A stretch of DNA of 64,000 nt from Lachnospiraceae bacterium (lineage in GTDB: Bacteria > Bacillota > Clostridia > Lachnospirales > Lachnospiraceae), in assembly GCA_024699325.1 (NCBI GenBank), contig JAILPS010000033.1, positions 1 through 64,000 on the forward strand, given 5' to 3'. A model generated the notes under the pieces. It was not told where the DNA came from. It did no database searches and was given only the letters and a program-made list of their open reading frames with translations. Shown piece after piece: positions 33,868-43,225 of this stretch; within the stretch, counting starts at the first letter, position 1; each line of letters starts with the position of its first letter. Made by a program: the position numbers and the translations under genes.

Positions 33868-33904
33868 AAAAAAATAGTTCCCTGGTCATAAACCAGGGAA
33901 CTAT
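33868..33904 (-). terminator. Rho-independent terminator after the zinc-ribbon/LRR gene
   Basis: Perfect 13-bp arms ATAGTTCCCTGGT (33874-33886) and ACCAGGGAACTAT (33892-33904) with a 5-base loop; TTTTTTTAAG follows on the minus strand. Confidence 0.92.
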
Positions 33905-33914
33905 GTGTGTTTAA

Positions 33915-36365
33915 TTAGAATGGTGAGCTTGAATGCTTAGCTGCAACATCAACCTGACCGTCATATGCATGAACAATCTGGATGTATACACTAGGCGGTA
34001 ACTTCTCACAGTAAGCCTCTGATTCTGGAACCGACTTATCAAGAGGGAATACTGCACGAAGCTCCTTGCTAAGCCCCTCGTCCTCCATCATGTAATCGTC
34101 AGCTACATACTCAGGAACCTCTAAGTAATCCATAATCTGCTTTCTGATCTCTGCTCTGGACTCGTCATCCTTATCCTTAAGCCAGAATGAAATCTCCAGC
34201 GCATATGCCTTATTCTTGATATTAGGAGCTGTTGGTGGCATTCCTGTCGCCCACTTGCTCTTGATATTGTTGCTACGGCAATATGTATAGATAGGTGATC
34301 CGTTGCTGCAGTAGATTGTAAGCTTCGGAATCATGCTCTGTCCCATCTTAGGGAAGAAGATTCTTGTTCCAAGACGTGTAACGCTCGGAGGGATGGTAAC
34401 CTTATTAAGTGATGAACATCCGTAGAACGCCTTATCGCCGATGGATACAGTAGAGTTAGGAATCACGATACCCTCAAGTGATGTACACTCGTTAAATGCA
34501 GATGCCTCGATGGCTCTGATGCCCTCAGGAATAGTAATCTCCTTAAGACCTGTACAGTGAGCCATACACTGCTTACTGATCCACTTAGGACCCTCAGGGA
34601 ATACAATGCTCTCGAGACTCTCACATCTGTAGAATGCATAAGGTCCGATATCTGTCATCTTATCTGGAAGAGTGAACTGATTGAGCTCCTTACACTCTGC
34701 AAATGCAGCTGTCTTGATAGACGTTACTGTCTGTGGAAGAGCTACGCCCTGAAGCTTAGAACAGCCGTAGAAGCACTCTGAACCGATGAACTCGATACCC
34801 TCCTGGATGTCTACCAGGTTGATTTCCTCGTTCTTGGCAAATGCACGACCTGCAAGCGCGATAACCTTCTTACCGCTTACAACATCAGGGATTGTTACAT
34901 ATGTATAGCCTGTTGCAATGTATTTATCAATGACAATCTTGCCATCAACCTCATGGTACTCGTAAACACCCTCCATCTCATCTTCTGTCTCAGGGATAGG
35001 TGCCTCGATGATATTGATTGCAGGAACATCTGGCTCAGGTTCTGGCTCTGGCTCTGGCTCTGGTTCCGGCTCAGGTTCTGGCTCTGGCTCAGGTTCTGGC
35101 TCTGGAGCTGGTTCAGGCTCTGGAGCTGGTGCTGGAGCTGGCTCTGGAGCTGGTGCTGGCTCTGGTGCCGGTGCAGGCGTTGGCTCTGGTGCCAGTGCTG
35201 GCTCTGGTGCCACAGGAGGTGTAATTTCCTCAGCCTTAGGTGCCTCTTCAACAGTATCCTCAACTGTTATATCAGCTGCATCAACGACCTCAACATTCTC
35301 TCCCGGTGCCTGTGGCTTAGGAGGTGCTGCAGGAGCTGCATCTGAAGGTGGTGTGCTAAATCCGACATCTCCTCTGTCAGATGAATCTCTCTGATAGTTA
35401 GGGAACACCTTAATTCCTGGTGGCGGTGGTGGAGGAGGTGGAAGTGGCGTCTGGCCATTACCTGCTTCCTTCTTATCGCCCTTATTCTTCTTATCGCTGT
35501 CAGCGTCTGTTCCAAGATTGATAGGCTCTGAGGACTTCGGCTCCTCTTCCTTCTTCTTCTTGCCAAATCCAAATCTGCTCAAGAAACCAGAAGCTCCTGT
35601 TTCCTGCTCTTCATGCTCAAGATTAATATTCTCCGCTGTATCGCCACGGTCTGACTCTCTTGAGTAAGAAGGGAAATACTTAGGTCCTGAAGCTGCAGGA
35701 GGCGGTGTCTGCCTTGTGCCGTCGCCACGGTCTGACTCTCTGGTGTAGCTAGGATAATATCTCTGAGCTGGTCCAGGAGGTGGCGGTGGAACCTGCTTGG
35801 TTGAACCTGCCTGTGCATATGGATCATATGCAGGCGGATCCTGTGCCGGTGGCGGAGGTGTCTGCTGCGCATATGGATTAAATGGCGGCGGATCCTGCCT
35901 AGGTGCCGGTGCCGGTGCTGGTGGCGGTGTCTGAGCTGTCTCTCCCTGTGGAGGTGGTGGTGTCTGCTGTGTCTGTGCCTGAGATCCCTTAGTGCGGTTC
36001 ACAACTGGTCCTGCAGGGATCGGATAGTCGATATCCGGATCACCATTCTGAGGAATAGGGGTTCCACACATAGGACAAACCTTGAAGTTGTTGTTGAGCG
36101 GATAATTACACTGTGGACAAAACTTCGGTCTGGCCTCCTCCTCAGCAAGGTACTTCTCGAGATCCTCGTGCTGTCCCTTGTAGGTGAGAAGCTTAGACTT
36201 CATCTCAGTGTAACTGTCTCTCGTCTCCTTCAGTTCCTCTGACATCAGCTCAATCTGGTTCTCGATCAGCAGAAGCTTCTGACCCATCTCGTCATGAAGA
36301 GAGGACTCGAAGCTATCCAGGGATGTTATCAATTCCTGTTGTTTTGCTTTCGCTGAGCTGTTCAT
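33915..36365 (-). CDS. Zinc-ribbon, proline-rich, BspA-like LRR protein
   Basis: I see a mosaic of 816 residues without signal peptide or membrane helix. Residues 1-80 form a coiled coil; 82-101 a zinc ribbon with C83, C86, C97 and C100; 110-450 a low-complexity proline region that ends in a long Pro-Glu tandem (about 415-445). Within it, a motif of the form FPSYxRESDRGD occurs three times (203-215, 230-242, 320-333). About 485-690 are LRR_5/BspA-type repeats (CxxLxxIxxPxxVxxIxxxAFxxC pattern). The last 120 residues are helical and unassigned. BspA repeats are usually on secreted proteins, so a cytosolic form with a zinc ribbon is odd. It may be a scaffold. Single-gene unit with its own terminator. 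Confidence 0.85.
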   Translation of the reverse strand: MNSSAKAKQQELITSLDSFESSLHDEMGQKLLLIENQIELMSEELKETRDSYTEMKSKLLTYKGQHEDLEKYLAEEEARPKFCPQCNYPLNNNFKVCPMCGTPIPQNGDPDIDYPIPAGPVVNRTKGSQAQTQQTPPPPQGETAQTPPPAPAPAPRQDPPPFNPYAQQTPPPPAQDPPAYDPYAQAGSTKQVPPPPPGPAQRYYPSYTRESDRGDGTRQTPPPAASGPKYFPSYSRESDRGDTAENINLEHEEQETGASGFLSRFGFGKKKKEEEPKSSEPINLGTDADSDKKNKGDKKEAGNGQTPLPPPPPPPPGIKVFPNYQRDSSDRGDVGFSTPPSDAAPAAPPKPQAPGENVEVVDAADITVEDTVEEAPKAEEITPPVAPEPALAPEPTPAPAPEPAPAPEPAPAPAPEPEPAPEPEPEPEPEPEPEPEPEPEPEPEPDVPAINIIEAPIPETEDEMEGVYEYHEVDGKIVIDKYIATGYTYVTIPDVVSGKKVIALAGRAFAKNEEINLVDIQEGIEFIGSECFYGCSKLQGVALPQTVTSIKTAAFAECKELNQFTLPDKMTDIGPYAFYRCESLESIVFPEGPKWISKQCMAHCTGLKEITIPEGIRAIEASAFNECTSLEGIVIPNSTVSIGDKAFYGCSSLNKVTIPPSVTRLGTRIFFPKMGQSMIPKLTIYCSNGSPIYTYCRSNNIKSKWATGMPPTAPNIKNKAYALEISFWLKDKDDESRAEIRKQIMDYLEVPEYVADDYMMEDEGLSKELRAVFPLDKSVPESEAYCEKLPPSVYIQIVHAYDGQVDVAAKHSSSPF
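35031..35214. repeat. Hexanucleotide-type tandem repeat coding for Pro-Glu/Pro-Ala runs
   Basis: Near-perfect tandem copies of GGCTCT, GGTTCT and GGAGCT (plus strand) encode the Glu-Pro and Ala-Pro runs of the LRR protein on the minus strand. Such tracts are prone to slippage, so copy number may vary between strains, in units of two residues without frameshift. Confidence 0.85.
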
Positions 36366-36598
36366 ACTAAATCATCTCCATTCTCAGTTTATTGAACGAA
36401 AATAACAAAAAGTCAGGCATAGTAGGTATACTTTGCCACGATTATCATACGTTCTAAATCAACTATAAAAAGTATAACACATTTTCTGACAATTGCACCA
36501 ATAAAAATCATAAAATTTCAATTTTTATCTATATTTCATATAATGTAGGTCTGTTTTTGAGCAAAATAAACAAGGCAATTTGTTATTGTGCAAAAAAC

Positions 36599-36641
36599 GG
36601 AAAAAATTTAAAGGCTGCGGATTAACCACAGCCTTAAATTT
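36599..36641 (-). terminator. Rho-independent terminator after carB
   Basis: Arms AAATTTAAAGGCTG (36604-36617) and CAGCCTTAAATTT (36629-36641), with one bulged A; TTTTTT lies in and after the foot of the stem on the minus strand. The stretch 36366-36598 between this and the LRR gene is AT-rich and should hold that gene's promoter, but I see no clear pair of boxes. Confidence 0.85.
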
Positions 36642-36646
36642 AAAAA

Positions 36647-39600
36647 TTATCTTGTTCCAATGGTGGCGATATCGATAAGAGTGAGCGCCTCCTCCCTGTT
36701 TTCAAGGGATGTAACTAACGCCTCAGCCGTGTCGATTGCAGTCAGAACATTGACACCTGTCTCGATTGCGTGGCGTCTGATTAAGAAACCGTCGTGGCTT
36801 CTGTAAGCGCCCGGGCTTGGGGTGTCGATGACCAGATCTATAGGATTATCGTGGTCAAGTATCAGGTCTAAGAGGTTAGGTGAAGGCTGCTCGAGCTTAT
36901 TCACTCTGACTGCGGGAAGACCTGCCGCCTTAAGGGCGTTACATGTATTCATGGTGGCGTAGATTTCGTAGCCGACATTGATGAAACGTCTTGCGATATC
37001 TACGGCCTCATCCTTGTCGCTGTCCTTAACCGTCATGACCATTCTCTTGGACTTAGGAAGGTTGATGCCAGCTCCTAAGAACGCCTTATAGAGTGCCTCG
37101 TTAAATGTTTTGGCGATACCTAAGCACTCTCCTGTGGACTTCATCTCAGGGCCGAGTCCTATGTCGGCGCCTCGAAGCTTCTCGAAGGAGAATACAGGCA
37201 TCTTGATAGCAACGTAGTCAGCCTCAGGCTGAAGTCCAGGCTTATAGCCCAACTCCTTAATGGTGTGTCCGCAGATAATCTTGGTCGCAAGCTTGACGAT
37301 CGGGATACCTGTAACCTTGCTGATGTATGGAACAGTACGGCTTGATCGAGGGTTCACCTCTATAACGTAAACCTCCTCACCGACAGCGATAAACTGTATG
37401 TTTATCATGCCCTTGACATGGAGCGCTGTTGCAAGCCTCTTGGTATAGTCCTCTATAATCTCCTTAATCTTAGGAGTCAGGGTTCTCGCAGGGTATACTG
37501 AAATACTGTCGCCTGAGTGAATGCCGGCTCTCTCGATATGCTCCATGATTCCAGGAATTAAAATATCCTCGCCGTCGCAGATTGCGTCGACCTCGACCTC
37601 CTTGCCCATCATATATTTATCAACAAGGATCGGATGCTCCTGGGCAATCCTGTTGATGATTCCTATGAACTCCTTAATATCGCTGTCGCTTATGGCAATC
37701 TGCATGCCCTGACCGCCCAAAACATATGAAGGGCGAACAAGCACAGGATAGCCTAAATCGTTGGCAGCCTTGATGGCCTCATCGCATGTGAATACTGTGT
37801 GGCCGGCAGGTCTTGGAATGCCTGTCTTTTCGAGAATCTCGTCAAAGAGCTCTCTGTCCTCTGCGGCATCCACATCCTCGGCCTTCGTTCCAAGGATCGG
37901 CACGCCCATCTTCATAAGCGCCTCGGTGAGCTTGATGGCGGTCTGTCCGCCAAACTGCACTACCGCTCCGTCAGGATGCTCAAGATTAACGATTGACTCC
38001 ACATCCTCCGCGGTTAACGGCTCGAAGTAGAGCTTGTCGGCGATATCGAAGTCTGTAGATACAGTCTCAGGGTTGTTATTTACAATAATGGTCTCGTAGC
38101 CTTCCTCGGCAAACGCCCATGTACAGTGAACTGAGCAGAAGTCAAACTCTATACCCTGTCCGATTCTTATTGGACCTGAGCCTAAAACCAGGACCTTCCT
38201 GCGCCCCTCTGTCTTAACCACCTCGTTCTCGCTGCCGTATACGGAGTAGTAGTAAGGTGTTGCCGCGTCAAACTCTGCGGCGCAGGTGTCAACCATCTTA
38301 AATGCTGCTGTGATGCCGTTATCATAGCGAAGCTGCTTAACCTCCGCCTCAGTCCTTCCGGTGAGCTTTGCAATCACGCTGTCAGGAAACTCCAGGCGCT
38401 TAGCCTCTGCGAGAAGCTCAGTTGTGAGTTCCTCAGACAAAAGGCGCTGCTCCATCTCAACCAATATGGCAATCTTATCTATAAACCAGAAGTCAATCTT
38501 GGTCTTCTCGTGGATCTCCTCGTAGCTTACGCCCCTTCTTATGCACTCTGCGATAAGGTAAATGCGGCGGTCATCCACAACATTTAACATATCCCTGAGC
38601 TCATCGTCGTTCACATCCTTATAGTAGTCGACGATAAGGCTGTCTACATGCTGCTCCAGTGAGCGGATGGCCTTCATGAGGCCTGCCTCGAAGTTGTTTG
38701 CGATGGCCATAACCTCTCCTGTGGCCTTCATCTGTGTGGTCAATGTTCTCTTCGCACTTAAGAACTTGTCAAATGGAAGTCTCGGTATCTTGACAACACA
38801 GTAGTCAAGCATGGGCTCGAAGCTTGCAAATGTCTTCTTGGTGATGGCGTTAGGTATCTCGTCCAGGGTGTAGCCAAGGGCAATCTTAGCTGCAACCTTC
38901 GCGATAGGATAACCTGTCGCCTTAGATGCCAGCGCCGAAGAACGGCTGACTCTGGGGTTAACCTCTATTACACAGTACTCGAAGCTGTCAGGATTTAAGG
39001 CAAACTGACAGTTACATCCTCCTGTGATGCCAAGCTCTGTGATTATGTTAAGGGCAGATGTACGAAGCATCTGATATTCCTTGTCTCCTAATGTCTGTGA
39101 AGGAGCAACGACGATGGAATCGCCTGTGTGAACACCTACGGGGTCAATGTTTTCCATGTTGCAGACTGTGATAACATTGCCCGCGCCGTCTCGCATTACC
39201 TCGTACTCTATCTCCTTCCATCCCGCGATACATCTCTCGACCAAAACCTCTCCAACTCTTGAGAGTCTTAAGCCGTTTGAGAGAATCTCCTCGAGCTCGT
39301 CGTCGTCATGGGCGATGCCGCCGCCGCTTCCGCCGAGGGTATATGCAGGTCTTAAAACTACAGGATAGCCAATCTTGTGGGAAAACTCCAAACCGTCAGG
39401 GACGTTGTTTACCACAAGTGAAGCCGCAACAGGCTCGCCTATCTTCTCCATGGTCTCCTTGAAGGCCTGGCGGTCCTCAGCCCTGAAGATTGTGTCAGGG
39501 GTGGTGCCTATCAGACGGCAGCCGTACTTGTCCAGGATTCCCTTTTCGGCAAGCTCCATTCCAAGGTTAAGTCCTGCCTGACCTCCGATGGTGGCAAGCA

Positions 39601-39856
39601 GTCCGTCCGGTCTCTCCTTCGCGATTATGCTCTCAAGCACATCAACTGTGAGGGGCTCGATATATACGTGATCAGCGATATCCTTATCGGTCATGATGGT
39701 TGCAGGGTTGGAGTTTACAAGCACAACCTCTATGCCCTCCTCCTTGAGAGAACGGCAGGCCTGTGTTCCCGCGTAGTCAAACTCTGCGGCCTGTCCGATG
39801 ACGATGGGACCTGAGCCGATCATTAAAACCTTCCTGATAGAATTATCCTTAGGCAT
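36647..39856 (-). CDS. carB: Carbamoyl-phosphate synthase large subunit
   Basis: The 1069-residue enzyme makes carbamoyl phosphate for pyrimidines and arginine from bicarbonate, ATP and the ammonia delivered by CarA. Two homologous ATP-grasp halves are seen: KVLMIGSGPIVIGQAAEFDYAG at the start, with PAYTLGGSGGG and VEVNPRVSRSSALASKATGYP in the first half, and KVLVLGSGPIRIGQGIEFDF, PSYVLGGQGM and VEVNPRSSRTVPYISK in the second. The C-terminal 140 residues form the MGS-like allosteric domain. Length is normal. It overlaps carA by eight bases. Both are cytosolic and form one operon that ends at 36599. Confidence 0.97.
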   Translation of the reverse strand: MPKDNSIRKVLMIGSGPIVIGQAAEFDYAGTQACRSLKEEGIEVVLVNSNPATIMTDKDIADHVYIEPLTVDVLESIIAKERPDGLLATIGGQAGLNLGMELAEKGILDKYGCRLIGTTPDTIFRAEDRQAFKETMEKIGEPVAASLVVNNVPDGLEFSHKIGYPVVLRPAYTLGGSGGGIAHDDDELEEILSNGLRLSRVGEVLVERCIAGWKEIEYEVMRDGAGNVITVCNMENIDPVGVHTGDSIVVAPSQTLGDKEYQMLRTSALNIITELGITGGCNCQFALNPDSFEYCVIEVNPRVSRSSALASKATGYPIAKVAAKIALGYTLDEIPNAITKKTFASFEPMLDYCVVKIPRLPFDKFLSAKRTLTTQMKATGEVMAIANNFEAGLMKAIRSLEQHVDSLIVDYYKDVNDDELRDMLNVVDDRRIYLIAECIRRGVSYEEIHEKTKIDFWFIDKIAILVEMEQRLLSEELTTELLAEAKRLEFPDSVIAKLTGRTEAEVKQLRYDNGITAAFKMVDTCAAEFDAATPYYYSVYGSENEVVKTEGRRKVLVLGSGPIRIGQGIEFDFCSVHCTWAFAEEGYETIIVNNNPETVSTDFDIADKLYFEPLTAEDVESIVNLEHPDGAVVQFGGQTAIKLTEALMKMGVPILGTKAEDVDAAEDRELFDEILEKTGIPRPAGHTVFTCDEAIKAANDLGYPVLVRPSYVLGGQGMQIAISDSDIKEFIGIINRIAQEHPILVDKYMMGKEVEVDAICDGEDILIPGIMEHIERAGIHSGDSISVYPARTLTPKIKEIIEDYTKRLATALHVKGMINIQFIAVGEEVYVIEVNPRSSRTVPYISKVTGIPIVKLATKIICGHTIKELGYKPGLQPEADYVAIKMPVFSFEKLRGADIGLGPEMKSTGECLGIAKTFNEALYKAFLGAGINLPKSKRMVMTVKDSDKDEAVDIARRFINVGYEIYATMNTCNALKAAGLPAVRVNKLEQPSPNLLDLILDHDNPIDLVIDTPSPGAYRSHDGFLIRRHAIETGVNVLTAIDTAEALVTSLENREEALTLIDIATIGTR

Positions 39857-40928
39857 TCTTCTTCACCTCCATCATCTTCATAAATCTGTCAAACAAATAG
39901 CCTGAATCTAATGGTCCGGGGCAAGCCTCCGGGTGGTACTGAACTGTAAAAATGTTTTTGCCTGTGTATTTTAAGCCCTCGTTGGTTCCGTCGTTGACAT
40001 TTACAAATGCCGGAACTGCAACCTTCTCGTCAATGCTTGAATCATCCACTGCATAGCCGTGGTTTTGTGATGTGATGTAGACTCTTCCGGTCTCCATATC
40101 CTTCACAGGGTGGTTGCCGCCGCGGTGACCATACTTAAGCTTATAGGTTCTGATGCCGTTAGCCAAAGCCATGAGCTGATGTCCCAAACAGATGGCAAAT
40201 ATCGGAACGTCTGAGGCGTAAAACTTCTTAATCTCCTGGATGATTGCGACATTCTCTGCAGGGTCTCCGGGACCGTTTGAGAGCATGATGCCGTCAGGAT
40301 TGGTTGATAAAACCTCCTCGGCAGGCGTGTCTGCAGGATAAACAGTCACCTCGCAGCCCCTCTTGTTGAGGCTCTCGGCGATATTATCCTTGGCGCCAAA
40401 ATCCATGAGGGCAACTCTGTAGCCGTCACCCTTCAAAACATATTTTTCCCTGGTGGTAGTTTTTAGAACAACACCTCTTGGAGAGTACTCCTTAAGTCTG
40501 GCGATGACAGCGTCTAAATCGAAGTTCTCATCCCTGGTTATCATGCCGTTCATGGTTCCCTTATCTCTTAAAATCTTGGTAAGGGCTCTGGTGTCGATGC
40601 CTGCGATGCCCGGAACATTCTGCTTCTCAAGAAACTCCTGAATGGTTCCCTGACATCTGAAGTTGCTCGGAATTCTGGACAGCTCTCTCACGATGAAGCC
40701 GTCAGGCCATGCCTGTCTGGACTCCATATCGTCGTAGCAGATGCCATAGTTTCCGATAAGCGGATATGTCATGACCACCGCCTGGCCTGCGTATGACGGG
40801 TCAGTCAGCACCTCAAGATATCCTGTCATGGATGTGTTAAAAACTATCTCGCTGATGATCTCTCTGTCAGCTCCGATAGCAGTTCCCGTGAAGACGTGAC
40901 CGTCCTCCAAAATAAGAAATGCTTTCAT
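39849..40928 (-). CDS. carA: Carbamoyl-phosphate synthase small (glutaminase) subunit
   Basis: The 359-residue class I glutamine amidotransferase subunit hydrolyses glutamine and channels ammonia to CarB. The N-terminal domain contains FNTSMTGYLEVLTDPSYAGQ and the C-terminal domain has LSNGPGDP, the nucleophile Cys in FAICLGHQLMALA and the His/Glu pair in FTVQYHPEACPGP. Start ATG 40928 is supported by GGAAGGAAGAAG upstream. The leader, about 200 bases, contains three copies of an ATTGCA/TGCAAT element in inverted arrangement, which may regulate it. No PyrR-type attenuator is recognised. Confidence 0.96.
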   Translation of the reverse strand: MKAFLILEDGHVFTGTAIGADREIISEIVFNTSMTGYLEVLTDPSYAGQAVVMTYPLIGNYGICYDDMESRQAWPDGFIVRELSRIPSNFRCQGTIQEFLEKQNVPGIAGIDTRALTKILRDKGTMNGMITRDENFDLDAVIARLKEYSPRGVVLKTTTREKYVLKGDGYRVALMDFGAKDNIAESLNKRGCEVTVYPADTPAEEVLSTNPDGIMLSNGPGDPAENVAIIQEIKKFYASDVPIFAICLGHQLMALANGIRTYKLKYGHRGGNHPVKDMETGRVYITSQNHGYAVDDSSIDEKVAVPAFVNVNDGTNEGLKYTGKNIFTVQYHPEACPGPLDSGYLFDRFMKMMEVKKNA

Positions 40929-41039
40929 GATTTCTTCTTCCTTCCTGAACTAAAAAACTACCTGCCAAATGTTTTATTGCATACAAAGAGCAAGAAAAGG
41001 CTGACTTCTTTGTCGTTTTATCTTAGGCCCCTTCCTGCA

Positions 41040-41093
41040 CATTGCGTCTATACTATCATAAATGCAATGTTTTTTTCAATAGGAAATTGCATT
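41040..41093. repeat. Overlapping inverted repeats in the carA promoter region
   Basis: Three related words alternate in orientation: CATTGC (41040-41045), AATGCAATG (41061-41069) and ATTGCATT (41086-41093). The middle one can pair with either side (8-bp arms AATGCAAT/ATTGCATT, 6-bp arms CATTGC/GCAATG). A TTGAAA word and -10-like boxes (GATAGT, TAGTAT) lie between them on the minus strand, so this may be an operator set or a switching leader of carAB. Confidence 0.5.
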
Positions 41094-41110
41094 ATTTTAA
41101 ATTACGCTCC

Positions 41111-41138
41111 AAAAACAGCCCGGGCATCTGCCCGGGCT
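41111..41138 (-). terminator. Rho-independent terminator after glgB
   Basis: Perfect 9-bp arms AGCCCGGGC (41117-41125) and GCCCGGGCT (41130-41138) with loop ATCT on the plus strand; on the minus strand GTTTTTGG follows. Six bases past the glgB stop codon. Confidence 0.92.
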
Positions 41139-41144
41139 TAATCG

Positions 41145-43136
41145 TTATTTGATCTTCTTGAGAGCACATGCAGTTCTGCTTGGAAGGTAGATTAAGAATC
41201 CATATCTTCCGTCGTCTAACTGCTCTGTGTGATATACATATTCCTCGGAAACTCTGTCCTGACCGCCGAATCTCTTCTCGTCAGTTGAGAGCACAACCTT
41301 GTAATCGCCGGCCTCCAACACAGGAATGAAGTAGCCTGTGAACGACTTGGTCGGATGGAAGTTGAATGCAAATGTGAGGTTGCCCCTCTCATAAACCATC
41401 ACCTTGTCATCCTGATGAAGCCAGAGGTTGTGAGTGTCGCTTGTGAGAACCTTATACTTCTTGGACAGATCGAGCATAGCCTTATCGAATTCGTTCAGCC
41501 ACTCGTACTTAAGGTTGTGATCCTCCACCAGATTCCACTGGCGTCTGCAGTAGTGATAGCTCCAGCCGTTGCCCTCTCTAGGGAAGTCAATCCACTCCGG
41601 ATGGCCAAACTCGTTGCCCATGAAGTTTAAATATCCCTCGCCTGCAACAGAGTGGGTCACCCACCTGATCATTTTGTGAAGGGCGATTCCTCTGTCGATA
41701 ATCATGTTCTGGATGTCCTTGCTCATGGACCAGTACATCTCCTTATCGCACAGACGGAACATAACTGTCTTGTCGCCAACCAAAGCCTGGTCGTGGGACT
41801 CCACATAGCCGATAACCTTCTCCTTCGGTCTTCTGCCGCTAAGCTCGTACCACATTCTCCAGATATCCCAGTCGTCATCGCTGGTCTCGCTTAAGAACTT
41901 GATCCACATTGGCGGAGCGCCCATGCCGAGACGATAGTCAAAGCCAATACCGCCGTCCTTAATAGCGATACACATGCCAGGCATAGCGCTCATATCCTCC
42001 GCGATGGTCACAGCCTGAGGGTTAATCTCATGGATGAGCTCGTTGGCAAGCTGCAGATATGTGACTGCCTCTGTGTCCGTGTTCATGGAGAAATATTTGT
42101 CATAGTTGTCAAAATTCGTTCCCATGGCGTGGTCTAAGTACAGCATGCTGGTCACGCCGTCGAATCTGAAACCGTCGAAGTGATACTCCGTCATCCAGAA
42201 CTTGAGGTTTGACAGAAGGAAGTGTAAAACCTCGTGCTTGCCGTAGTTAAAGCACTTGGTGTCCCACTCTCTGTGCTCGCCCCTAGGGCCTGAATGGAAG
42301 TACTGATAGTCCGTGCCGTCGAACATGTTGATGCCCTCTGCGGTATTCTTCGCGCAGTGGGAATGCACAACATCTAACAGCACTCTGATGCCCATCTTGT
42401 GGGCTGTGTTAACTAACTTCTTGAGATCCTCAGGTCTGCCAAAACGGCTGGACGCCGCGAAGAAGTTGGTCACCTGATATCCAAATGAGGCGTAGTAAGG
42501 ATGTTCCATGATAGCCATAATCTGGATGGTGTTATAGCCTAAATCCTTAATTCGTGGAAGCGTGTTCTTCGTAAACTCCTCGTAGCTGCCGATACCGTAC
42601 TTATCCTGCGCCATGCCAATGTGGCATTCGTAGATAAGAGGTGGCTGCTCAGGCTTGAACTTGCCGTCTGTCCATCTGAACTTCTTCTCAGGATCATAGA
42701 TAACTGCTCTCCAGTTGATGGTTCCCTCCTCCTGCACAACTCTCGTCGCGTAGGAAGGGATTCGTCTGAGCTCCTCGCCGTCATGTATAACAACAGTCTG
42801 AACAGCGCATCCGTCGTAGAGCGTGTCCTCTCCGGGGATAAACACCTCCCAGTTGCCGTTGCCGACAGGATCCATCTTGTGAAGTCTTGCATCCCAGTCG
42901 CAGAACTCTCCTGTGAGATACATCTCCTGTGCGCCCGGCGCCCACTCTCTGTAGTACCAGCCGCCCGTTGTCTTATGAAATCCAAAATAATCAGCGCCGC
43001 TTGAAAACTCGCTGACAGTCTTGCAGTTCTTGCCAAGAAGAGCCTCTCTGGTTCTCCTGTAATTATCCATACGAAGGTTTATATCCCCTTCAAAATTCTT
43101 GAGCATGTAATCATACTCTAAGATCTTGTATCCCAT
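41145..43136 (-). CDS. glgB: 1,4-alpha-glucan branching enzyme, eukaryote-like GH13_8 type
   Basis: The 663-residue enzyme adds alpha-1,6 branches to glycogen. A CBM48-type N-terminal domain (GGWYYREWAPGAQEMYLTGE) precedes the GH13 barrel: VLLDVVHSHC, FDGFRFDGVTSMLY with the nucleophile Asp, TIAEDMSAMPG with the acid Glu, and GYVESHDQALVGDKT with the transition-state Asp. ESHDQALVGDKT and the CIAIKDGGIGFDYRLGMG segment are typical of subfamily GH13_8, found in plants, animals and yeast and in some anaerobic bacteria, rather than the usual bacterial GH13_9 form. It is a single-gene unit. Its promoter has an AAACGTTT word overlapping the -35 box. Confidence 0.94.
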   Translation of the reverse strand: MGYKILEYDYMLKNFEGDINLRMDNYRRTREALLGKNCKTVSEFSSGADYFGFHKTTGGWYYREWAPGAQEMYLTGEFCDWDARLHKMDPVGNGNWEVFIPGEDTLYDGCAVQTVVIHDGEELRRIPSYATRVVQEEGTINWRAVIYDPEKKFRWTDGKFKPEQPPLIYECHIGMAQDKYGIGSYEEFTKNTLPRIKDLGYNTIQIMAIMEHPYYASFGYQVTNFFAASSRFGRPEDLKKLVNTAHKMGIRVLLDVVHSHCAKNTAEGINMFDGTDYQYFHSGPRGEHREWDTKCFNYGKHEVLHFLLSNLKFWMTEYHFDGFRFDGVTSMLYLDHAMGTNFDNYDKYFSMNTDTEAVTYLQLANELIHEINPQAVTIAEDMSAMPGMCIAIKDGGIGFDYRLGMGAPPMWIKFLSETSDDDWDIWRMWYELSGRRPKEKVIGYVESHDQALVGDKTVMFRLCDKEMYWSMSKDIQNMIIDRGIALHKMIRWVTHSVAGEGYLNFMGNEFGHPEWIDFPREGNGWSYHYCRRQWNLVEDHNLKYEWLNEFDKAMLDLSKKYKVLTSDTHNLWLHQDDKVMVYERGNLTFAFNFHPTKSFTGYFIPVLEAGDYKVVLSTDEKRFGGQDRVSEEYVYHTEQLDDGRYGFLIYLPSRTACALKKIK

Positions 43137-43191
43137 GCTTCCCCTCCAAATGTATTCTTAAAACATCACGTTATTTTACCATTTATACAGT

Positions 43192-43225
43192 ATAATAGCA
43201 AGCCTAAACATTTTCTCAAACGTTT
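43192..43225 (-). promoter_or_regulatory. glgB promoter with AAACGTTT operator-like word
   Basis: TTGAGA (43214-43219), 16-base spacer and TATTAT (43192-43197) on the minus strand. AAACGTTT (43218-43225) overlaps the outer end of the -35 box and the stop codon of the upstream HAD gene. The word AAACGTTTGAGA differs by one base from that at the GH26-like promoter (55570-55581). Confidence 0.6.

Noticed and set aside
35008..35394. Plus-strand frame coding long Gly-Ser/Gly-Ala runs
   Set aside because: It is the mirror of the Pro-Glu/Pro-Ala tandem repeat of the LRR gene on the minus strand; it has no ribosome site and no separate gene context.
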